From Amycolatopsis azurea DSM 43854 (lineage in GTDB: Bacteria; Actinomycetota; Actinomycetes; Mycobacteriales; Pseudonocardiaceae), in NCBI RefSeq assembly GCF_001995215.1, contig NZ_MUXN01000001.1, positions 309,672-373,671 of the forward strand: 64,000 nucleotides of DNA. The letters are read 5' to 3'. Below, in pieces: positions 1 through 6,412 of the stretch. The position numbers were made by a program, and so were the translations under genes. How positions within the stretch are numbered: position 1 is the stretch's first letter; each line of letters opens with the position of its first letter. The notes beneath the pieces are model-generated. The model was given only the letters and a program-made list of their open reading frames with translations, did not search any database and was not told the origin of the DNA.

Positions 1-1412
1 TCGGCGTCGGTGTTCGCGTAGGCCTCGGCGGCCTTCATGACCTGTTCGCCCGCCAGCAGGAACCGCGCGCAGGCTGTCCTCATGAACTGTTCGAGGGCGT
101 CACGGATCTCCAGGGTCGTGTCGTCACCCGTGCACGTCGCCCAGTCACGGCCGGAGAGGTGCCGGTCGGCCGCGTCCGCCGCCATGAGTGTCCGCAGTTG
201 CGCCGAATAGGACTCGGCCGCGTCGAAACAGGCTTTCGCGATGTCCATGACGAACTTGAGGTCGACCTCGAACCGTCGTTTTTCGGGCCTGCCCGTCGCG
301 GAGTTCGCGGTGAGGTCGTAGAGCTCCAGGTTGAAGCTGTGTACCTCGGCGATCGCCCGCTGCAGCCGGGTCACGTCCGCGGTGAAGTCCTCTTCGAGGG
401 TGTCCAGCGCGACGTGCTGCTCGTGGAGCGAGGTGTCCAGCCCCTGCAAGATGTCCTGGAGGCTCATGGCGTTGCGCGTCTCGGTCATCTCCTGGGCGAT
501 GCCGCCGAGGTAGCCGAGCAGGCCGAGGGCGGTACCGATCGGCGACATGACCTTGCCGAGCTCCTTCGAAAGGCTCGTGACCACCCCGAGGGTCGATCGC
601 ACGCGATCGAGGGTGTCCATCTTGTCGCCCAGATCGAAGGTCTTGACGGTGATCTTCTCGTCGAGTTTCGGGGTGGCCCAGGATATGCAGCGGATGATGT
701 TGCGGCGAGTCGCCTCGATGGTCGTGGCACGGGTGGAGTACAGGGTCGCCAGGCTGGCGAGCACGAGCGACTGGTTCTGCAGGGTCGGTGCCACGGAGGC
801 GAAGAACCCGGCTTTGAAGGTCGCGGCGGCCAGTCCGGTCCATCCGGTGAACCACAGCTGTTCCTCACCAGTCCGGCCTGCCAGCCACTGGACGTTCTCG
901 ACGACCTCGCGCTGTCCGAGCAGGCTGGTCACGTTCCGTTCCGTGTCCTCGAAGCCCAGGTTGCCCGCGACCTTGAGGTAGGTGTCGTGGGCGGCCTCGA
1001 GCTTCGCGAGGTCGGGTCCTTCCAGTTGCGGGACGAACTTGGCGACCTCCTGCCGCCGGTTCCAGGCCAGCCGCTCGATCTGCGCCAGGTTCCGTTCGAC
1101 ATGGCACTCGATGTCGTTCCCGGTCTGGGGGTTGTGCCCGTCGCAGTGGACCTCCCGGAAGCTGCCGTTCATGCCGTCCTCGACCCACGTGAGGAACCCG
1201 CAGAAGTCCTCGGAGCCCGACAGATGCCCGTACGCCTCCGGGGGCCACTGCCAGGCCCAGGATTCCGTCGAGCACGGCACGGCGGGCGAAAGGTGGATCA
1301 TGGCGTCGACGGCGTCTTCCATCCAGCGCTTGGTGAGCGCCTTGTGGAAGTCGTTCAGTGCTTCTTCCAGCATCCTCTTGTATTCGCTGAGGCTGAGGTA
1401 CTTGCCGGCCAT
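1..1412 (-). CDS. Large helical protein of unknown function, possible type VII secretion-type substrate (3' end cut off)
   Basis: An open frame runs on the minus strand from ATG at 1412 to the window edge without a stop, giving at least 470 residues. I do not recognise a catalytic domain. The N-terminus starts MAGKYLSLSEYKR. The body is mostly predicted helix, with a hydrophobic patch near residues 210-230 and a glycine-rich segment around 300. The last visible helix contains AYANTD, which fits the YxxxD pattern known from ESX/type VII substrates, so a secreted or ESX-associated protein is an inference only. A GGGGG run precedes the ATG. The next gene upstream on the same strand (pspC-like) is separated by a terminator, so this is probably its own unit. 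Confidence 0.7.
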   Translation of the reverse strand, partial: MAGKYLSLSEYKRMLEEALNDFHKALTKRWMEDAVDAMIHLSPAVPCSTESWAWQWPPEAYGHLSGSEDFCGFLTWVEDGMNGSFREVHCDGHNPQTGNDIECHVERNLAQIERLAWNRRQEVAKFVPQLEGPDLAKLEAAHDTYLKVAGNLGFEDTERNVTSLLGQREVVENVQWLAGRTGEEQLWFTGWTGLAAATFKAGFFASVAPTLQNQSLVLASLATLYSTRATTIEATRRNIIRCISWATPKLDEKITVKTFDLGDKMDTLDRVRSTLGVVTSLSKELGKVMSPIGTALGLLGYLGGIAQEMTETRNAMSLQDILQGLDTSLHEQHVALDTLEEDFTADVTRLQRAIAEVHSFNLELYDLTANSATGRPEKRRFEVDLKFVMDIAKACFDAAESYSAQLRTLMAADAADRHLSGRDWATCTGDDTTLEIRDALEQFMRTACARFLLAGEQVMKAAEAYANTDA

Positions 1413-1495
1413 GGAGGCCCCCGCTTCCCGCTCCCTGTGACAAAGTCGAGGGAAGTGTAACGACGAAAGCGGGATCGCGCGCCCGAACCCGGAAA

Positions 1496-1535
1496 CACGA
1501 AAGGCCCGGACATCCCCATGTCCGGGCCTTTCGTG
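1496..1535 (-). terminator. Perfect hairpin terminator after the PspC gene
   Basis: Two 18-nt arms (1496-1513 and 1518-1535) are exact reverse complements around a CCCC loop, with a GGCCCGG core. It lies 58 bp past the stop of the minus-strand PspC gene and upstream of the next minus-strand gene, so intrinsic termination between the two is the simplest role. Confidence 0.8.
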
Positions 1536-1592
1536 CATCCCCCTGCCCCCTGGGCGGACGCCGCGTCCCCTGCGCGCGGCGTCCGCCCTCGA

Positions 1593-1817
1593 TCAGGATT
1601 CGCCCGGCTGCTCCGGAGTCAGGAGCCAAGCGGCGGCGTAGAGCGGGATCGCGAATCCGGCGGTGAAGAAGACGCCCGCCACGAGGGCGATGCGCAGGAT
1701 CGCGGCGTCGACGCCGAGGTAGGCGGCCCAGCCGCCGGCGACGCCCGCGAGCATCTTGTCGGTCCGGCTGCGGTAGAGCTTCTTGGTGGCCTGGGGGGTG
1801 TACACGCTGTTCGTCAT
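1593..1817 (-). CDS. PspC-domain small membrane protein
   Basis: This 74-residue protein is essentially one PspC domain. It has the typical KKLYRSRTDKMLAGVAGG start followed by AAYLGVDAAILRIALV and a hydrophobic membrane segment at about residues 40-66. PspC proteins sit in the cytoplasmic membrane and take part in phage-shock or envelope-stress responses, or occur as a sensor domain fused to kinases. Here the domain stands alone with no pspA nearby, so the exact role is open. The length equals that of other stand-alone actinobacterial PspC proteins. Confidence 0.9.
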   Translation of the reverse strand: MTNSVYTPQATKKLYRSRTDKMLAGVAGGWAAYLGVDAAILRIALVAGVFFTAGFAIPLYAAAWLLTPEQPGES

Positions 1818-1934
1818 GGCTCAATGTTCGCCCGGGACCGACCCTTGGCACATCGGGGAACGGCCCTGGGACGACCCTGGAATCCGACCCTGAGAGACCC
1901 GAAAACCGGATGACCGGCGGGTGTCGTCGCCGGT

Positions 1935-2717
1935 ATGACTTCTCGGGTGAAACACGACAGCCCCGAATTCGCCGCCATCGCCGAGCAGGGCACGATCCTG
2001 CGCTGCCAGGTCGGGTCCGGGCTGCACGGCACCGCCGTGCTCGGCCAGGACGACCGGGACGAACTCGGCATCTGCGTCGAGCCGCCGAGCCACGTGATCG
2101 GCCTGAAGCGGTTCGAGCAGTACATCTTCCGCACGCAGCCGGAAGGCGTCCGGTCCGGTCCCGGCGACCTCGACCTGACCGTCTACTCGCTGCGCAAGTG
2201 GCTGCGCCTGGCGCTCAACGGGAACCCGACCGTCCTGCTGCCGTTGTTCGTGCCGGAGACCGAGATCGTCGCGATCGACGAGCTCGGCGCCGAACTGCGC
2301 GAGAACGCGCACCGGATCGTCTCGCGCGTCGCGGGCCTGCGGTTCCTCGGCTACTCCCGCGCCCAGCGCGAGCGGATGCTGGGGCTGCGGGGCAAGGCGG
2401 GCAGGCAGGAGCTGATCGAGAAATACGGCTTCGACACGAAGTTCGCCATGCACATGGTGCGCCTCGGCGTGCAGGGCGTGGAGCTGCTGGAGACCGGGCG
2501 GATCACGCTCCCGGTGCCGGAACCGTGGCTGGGCTGGCTTCGTGACCTGCGGCAGGGCAGGAAGACCCGTGACGAAGCGCTGGAGGCGGCCGAGTCCCTC
2601 GAACACCGGCTCGACGAGCTGGTGCGCGGGGCGTCGCCGCTGCCGGAGGAGCCGGACACCGGCTGGGTCGACGCTTGGCTCGTGCAGGCCTACCTGAGGG
2701 CGTGGAAGATGCCTTGA
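1935..2717 (+). CDS. RlaP-type DNA polymerase beta superfamily nucleotidyltransferase
   Basis: A 260-residue protein with a nucleotidyltransferase core. VGSGLHGTAV (about residues 27-36) is the glycine-serine motif and DDRDELGIC (39-47) supplies the acidic metal ligands. LDLTVYSLRKW near 75 and a GKAGRQELIEKYGFDTK segment near 150 are typical of the RlaP/YcgL family. RlaP homologues are linked to RNA-repair operons (RtcB, RNA ligases), but no such gene is close by, so the substrate is unknown. The stop codon TGA at 2715-2717 shares its A with the ATG of the next gene, so the two are translationally coupled. Confidence 0.8.
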   Translation: MTSRVKHDSPEFAAIAEQGTILRCQVGSGLHGTAVLGQDDRDELGICVEPPSHVIGLKRFEQYIFRTQPEGVRSGPGDLDLTVYSLRKWLRLALNGNPTVLLPLFVPETEIVAIDELGAELRENAHRIVSRVAGLRFLGYSRAQRERMLGLRGKAGRQELIEKYGFDTKFAMHMVRLGVQGVELLETGRITLPVPEPWLGWLRDLRQGRKTRDEALEAAESLEHRLDELVRGASPLPEEPDTGWVDAWLVQAYLRAWKMP

Positions 2718-3511
2718 TGACGATCAAGGCGAAAGCGCTCACGTTCGGGATCGCGGTGCTGACCGTGCTGGGAATCGGCACGGCCAGCGCCGCGCCCGAA
2801 GACAACGGCGCGCGGAGCAGGCTCGACGTCGTCCAGACGCGCGGCGAGATCCGCGTTTGCTCGACGGGGGACTACCGCCCGTTCACCTATCGGGACGCCG
2901 GCGGCGCGTGGAGCGGGATCGACATCGATCTCGCGGGCGACCTCGCCCGGCGGCTCGGCGTCCGGCTCCAACTGGTCCAGACCACCTGGAAGACGATCGC
3001 CGACGACGTCGGGCGGAAGTGCGACCTCGCGATGGGCGGGGTGTCGGTGACACTGGACCGGGCGAAGAAGGGTTTCTACACCGTCCCCTACCTTCGGGAC
3101 GGCAAGACACCGATCACCTTGTGCGAGAACGAAAAACGGTTCCAGACGCTGGAGCAGATCGATCAGCCCGGCGTCCGCGCGATCGTGAATCCGGGCGGTA
3201 CCAACGAACAGTTCGCCGACGCCAACCTCCGGCGGGCGACCATCGTGCGGCATTCGGACAACAACACGATCTTCGCCGAGATCATCGCGGGCCGCGCCGA
3301 TCTGATGATCACCGACGCGACCGAAACCCGTTGGCAGGCAAAGCAGAACCCGCGGCTGTGCGCGGTCCATCCCGACGAGCCGTTCACCTTCTCGGAGAAG
3401 GCGTACCTGCTGCCGCGCGACGTCGTGTTCAAGGAATGGGCCGACCAGTGGCTGCACCTCGCGCTGAACGACGGCACCTACGCGCGGATCGCGAAACCGT
3501 GGCTCGGCTGA
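2717..3511 (+). CDS. Periplasmic solute-binding-fold protein resembling cyclohexadienyl dehydratase (PheC)
   Basis: A 264-residue secreted protein with a signal peptide (MTIKAKALTF... ending GTASAAP) and one type 3 solute-binding domain. It differs from amino-acid transport proteins and resembles PheC: VNPGGTNEQFADANLR, DNNTIFAEIIAGRADLMITDA, LCAVHPDEPF and AYLLPRD are in the same order as I remember for Pseudomonas PheC. PheC converts prephenate or arogenate to phenylpyruvate or phenylalanine outside the cytoplasm. No ABC permease or ATPase lies next to it, which favours an enzyme over a transporter subunit. The start at 2717 overlaps the RlaP gene stop by one base; an in-frame upstream start would spoil the signal peptide. 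Confidence 0.72.
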   Translation: MTIKAKALTFGIAVLTVLGIGTASAAPEDNGARSRLDVVQTRGEIRVCSTGDYRPFTYRDAGGAWSGIDIDLAGDLARRLGVRLQLVQTTWKTIADDVGRKCDLAMGGVSVTLDRAKKGFYTVPYLRDGKTPITLCENEKRFQTLEQIDQPGVRAIVNPGGTNEQFADANLRRATIVRHSDNNTIFAEIIAGRADLMITDATETRWQAKQNPRLCAVHPDEPFTFSEKAYLLPRDVVFKEWADQWLHLALNDGTYARIAKPWLG

Positions 3512-3589
3512 AATCGGTTTGAACCACTTTCGTTATCCGGCCGTATCCCTGGATGTGGGTGAGGAGGAACCAGACCGGAGGAGACACGG

Positions 3590-4285
3590 ATGATGAAAAG
3601 CGCCGGGAAACACCGCAAGCGGGCGACGATCGGCGTCGCGTCCGTCCTCGGGGTGGCCGCGATCGCCGCGGCGATGTTCGCGGTCAGCACTCCGGACGGA
3701 CAGGCCGCGGAAAACTGTCAGGGACTGGACACCGCCCTCCGGAACAACCTCAACTTCATCGCCGGTCAGCAGGCGAAACCGGACGCCCTTTCCGCTGCGC
3801 GGATCGCGAACCGGCAGGCCGTCGTCGACCTCATCCAGCAGCGCCGCCAGGCCGCCGGTTGCGCCGGGGACGTGCAGGCCGATGGCGGGAAGCAGGAACA
3901 GAACCAGGCCGCCGACGAGGCGGAGAAGGCCGCCGAAAAGGACGCCGGGATGGACGACGCCATGGCGGGTGAGGACGAGGCGGCCATGCAGGAGGACGCG
4001 GCCGCCGGGCAGGAGGACGCCGCCGCGGGCGGGGACGGCGAGGTCGTCTGCCAGGGCTCCACGGTGACGCTGTCCGGCGAGGGCGGCGCGCCCGCCGCGT
4101 CCAGCGGCGAGTTCCCCGAGGGCACCAAGCTGAAGGTGACGAACCTGGACAACGACAAGTCCACGACCGTCGAGGTCACCGGCACTTCCGGCAGTTGCGC
4201 GCTGCTGAACAACGCGGCCTTCGAACAGGTCCGCGAACCCGGGAAATTCCTGATCCGCCGGGCCACCATCGAGCGGGTCGGCTGA
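3590..4285 (+). CDS. Secreted acidic protein with a C-terminal RlpA-like (double-psi barrel) region
   Basis: 231 residues, preceded by a strong GGAGGAGA ribosome site. A basic start and hydrophobic stretch (about 13-36) form a signal peptide or membrane anchor. Residues 42-90 form a helical region with two cysteines, and 95-148 are extremely acidic and Ala/Glu/Asp-rich. The last 75 residues (VVCQGSTVTLSGEGG, then KLKVTNLDNDKSTTVEV and LLNNAAFEQV) look like the strand-turn pattern of RlpA/expansin double-psi barrels, which bind or cleave peptidoglycan. The next gene is a cell-wall M23 peptidase on the same strand 157 bp further on. The enzymatic role is inference; no catalytic Asp was confirmed. 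Confidence 0.65.
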   Translation: MMKSAGKHRKRATIGVASVLGVAAIAAAMFAVSTPDGQAAENCQGLDTALRNNLNFIAGQQAKPDALSAARIANRQAVVDLIQQRRQAAGCAGDVQADGGKQEQNQAADEAEKAAEKDAGMDDAMAGEDEAAMQEDAAAGQEDAAAGGDGEVVCQGSTVTLSGEGGAPAASSGEFPEGTKLKVTNLDNDKSTTVEVTGTSGSCALLNNAAFEQVREPGKFLIRRATIERVG

Positions 4286-4442
4286 GACACCCGCACCGGA
4301 TCGGGGAAGGCGCGAACAGATCCGGTGCGGCGGCGGCACGAGTCCTCCCGGTCCCCTCGGCCGGGAGGGCTCGTGGTCGTTTGTATCTCGCTTGTACGCC
4401 CTTTCGGGACGCTTCTCGCGAAACGCCGAGAAAGGACATCCG

Positions 4443-5351
4443 ATGAGATTCAGACGAGCGGTCACCGCGGCCGCCACCGCCTTGCTGGGCATGGCCGGAC
4501 TCGCGATCACCGCGACGTCGGCCGAAGCCGCCGTCGGGCCCCGTCCCAACTTCCAGCTTCCGTTCCCCTGCAACCAGGTGTGGAACGGCGACAACGACAA
4601 CTCCAGCGCGCACAAGGCGTACGAAATCGACTTCAACCGCGGCAGCTCCGCGGGGGCGGACCTGGGCGACACCGTCGTCGCGGCGGCCGCGGGCAAGGTC
4701 GTCATCTCGGCGCACCAGGGGTCGGACAACGGGTTCGGCAACCTGGTGAAGATCGACCACGGTGGGGGATGGTCGACCTACTACGCACACCTGAAGGTCC
4801 GCTCGGTCGGGCTCAACGCGCAGGTCGCGCAGGGGCAGAAGATCGGCGAGGTCGGCAACACCTCCAAGCCGGGCAACAACATCAGCCCGCATCTGCACTA
4901 CGAGGTCCGCACCAACGACTCCTCATGGCCGAGCAACATCAAGCCCGCGTACTTCAACGGCGTGAAGTTCGGCTACCCCAACGCCAACGTGACCTCCAAG
5001 AACACCTGTAGCGGCAACGGGAATCCCAACCCGTACGACGCCGTCGAGGTGTGCGGCGACGGCTACAAGGTGATCGATTCGCAGGCACTCGGCAGCGCCG
5101 CGACCACGTACCTGCTGTACAACAGCACGAACAAGAACAACTGCGTCACCACCATCAAGGCCACTTCGGTCGGGGCTGCCAGCGCGGTTTCCGCCTTCCT
5201 CGAAGTGGAAGGCGCGGCAAGGAAGACCGACTCCGGCAGCTTCGAGTACTACGCGGGTCCGGTGAGCGCGGCCGCCGGCGCGAAGTGCGTCAGGTGGGGC
5301 GGCTCGGCGGGGTCCTCCAGCTACGAATCCCCGCTGGAACACTGCGGCTGA
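4443..5351 (+). CDS. Secreted M23 family metallopeptidase
   Basis: 302 residues from ATG 4443, chosen because AGAAAGGA stands 6-12 nt upstream and the signal peptide (MRFRRAVTAAATALLGMAG, cleavage after TSAEA) starts there. The peptidase domain covers about residues 50-165. Visible motifs are HKAYEIDF (first zinc His and Asp), GDTVVAAAAGKVV, GNLVKIDHGGGWSTYYAHL and HLHYEV (zinc His pair). M23 enzymes cut peptidoglycan cross-bridges. The C-terminal 110 residues form a separate Cys-containing domain (CSGNGNPNPYDAVEVCG onward) that I do not recognise, possibly for wall binding. A strong terminator follows directly. Confidence 0.9.
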   Translation: MRFRRAVTAAATALLGMAGLAITATSAEAAVGPRPNFQLPFPCNQVWNGDNDNSSAHKAYEIDFNRGSSAGADLGDTVVAAAAGKVVISAHQGSDNGFGNLVKIDHGGGWSTYYAHLKVRSVGLNAQVAQGQKIGEVGNTSKPGNNISPHLHYEVRTNDSSWPSNIKPAYFNGVKFGYPNANVTSKNTCSGNGNPNPYDAVEVCGDGYKVIDSQALGSAATTYLLYNSTNKNNCVTTIKATSVGAASAVSAFLEVEGAARKTDSGSFEYYAGPVSAAAGAKCVRWGGSAGSSSYESPLEHCG

Positions 5352-5370
5352 TCCCGTCTCGCTTGCCATG

Positions 5371-5409
5371 AAGGTCCTTTCCTCGCGAAATCCGCGAGGA
5401 AAGGACCTT
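5371..5409. terminator. Bidirectional hairpin terminator between M23 peptidase and menC
   Basis: Perfect 17-nt arms 5371-5387 and 5393-5409 around a 5-nt loop, between two convergent genes and ending one base before the menC stop. T-tracts on both sides of the stem let it work for both strands. Confidence 0.85.
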
Positions 5410-5410
5410 T

Positions 5411-6355
5411 TCACGGCGTCGGGAGGTGGGTGCGGACGCGGGTGAAGCGGTCTTCCCAAGCGGCCCGGACGTCCGGATCGGCGGCGTGATCGGCGAACAC
5501 GTCAGGCGCGGGAGCCCGCCGCGGCACCGGCAGACGTCCGTCCACAGGGGACAGTGATTCAGTGCAGACGTCTCCTGTCAGCAAGGACATCGTGCCCAGC
5601 CCGCAGGCGAAGTCCAAGGTGGGCAGTGCGCCCGCGAGAGCCAGTCCGGCGGCGAGCCCGACGCTCGTTTCAACGGCGGAGGACACCACGCACGGCAGGC
5701 CGCAGGCTTCCGCGACCTCCAGTGCGCGCCGGACCCCGCCCAGCGGCGCGACCTTCAGCACCGCGATGTCGGCGGCTCCCGCCACGGCCACCTTGAGCGG
5801 ATCTTCGGCCCGGCGGATCGATTCGTCCGCGGCGATCCGCACGCCGACCCGGCGCCGGACATCGGCCAGTTCTTCGATCGACGGGCACGGCTGCTCGACG
5901 TATTCGAGCCCGCCCGCCGCGCGGTCCAGTTCGCCGATGGCCTTGACCGCGGTGTCCACGTCCCAGGCCATGTTCGCGTCGACGCGGACCGCGCCGCCCG
6001 AGCCCAACGCCGCCCGCACCGCCTCCACCCGCGCGCAGTCCTCGGCGAGGCTCGTCCGCGGGTCGGCGACCTTGACCTTCGCCGTCCGGCAGCCCGACGC
6101 GGACACGAGTTCGTACGCCTTCTCCGGGGACACCACCGGGACGGTCGCGTTCACCTCGACGCTGTCCCGTACCGGCGACGGCCACCCGCGTTCGCTCGCC
6201 TCCAGCGCGGACGCGAGCCACGGCGCGCTTTCGGCGTCCGAGTAGTCGGAGAACGGGCAGAATTCGCCCCAGCCCGCTTCACCGCGGATCAGCAGTCCTT
6301 CACGGACCGTGATGCCGCGGAACCGTGTGCGCAGGGGGATCGAGTAGACGTCCAT
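5411..6355 (-). CDS. menC: o-Succinylbenzoate synthase
   Basis: 314 residues of the enolase superfamily. MenC dehydrates SHCHC to o-succinylbenzoate in menaquinone synthesis in the cytoplasm. The sequence shows the barrel motifs of the family: the TAKVKV lysine strand near residue 110, VRVDANMAW (metal Asp) near 145, EQPCPSIEEL (metal Glu) near 175, and IAADESIR (metal Asp) then VLKVAPLGG (second catalytic Lys) near 195-220. ATG 6355 (MDVYSIPL) is preferred; a GTG two codons upstream (6361) is possible. It is transcribed divergently from the SARP regulator. No other men gene is in the window. Confidence 0.9.
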   Translation of the reverse strand: MDVYSIPLRTRFRGITVREGLLIRGEAGWGEFCPFSDYSDAESAPWLASALEASERGWPSPVRDSVEVNATVPVVSPEKAYELVSASGCRTAKVKVADPRTSLAEDCARVEAVRAALGSGGAVRVDANMAWDVDTAVKAIGELDRAAGGLEYVEQPCPSIEELADVRRRVGVRIAADESIRRAEDPLKVAVAGAADIAVLKVAPLGGVRRALEVAEACGLPCVVSSAVETSVGLAAGLALAGALPTLDFACGLGTMSLLTGDVCTESLSPVDGRLPVPRRAPAPDVFADHAADPDVRAAWEDRFTRVRTHLPTP

Positions 6356-6412
6356 CGGCACCGATCATGCCACCGGTGGAATCGCGTGCCGTTTCACCCG
6401 ATTCCGGACAGA

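Noticed and set aside
159..1460. 433-codon plus-strand open frame
   Set aside because: It is the mirror of the minus-strand gene 1-1412, has Val/Gly/Arg-rich nonsense composition and no ribosome site; the minus-strand frame has normal codon use.
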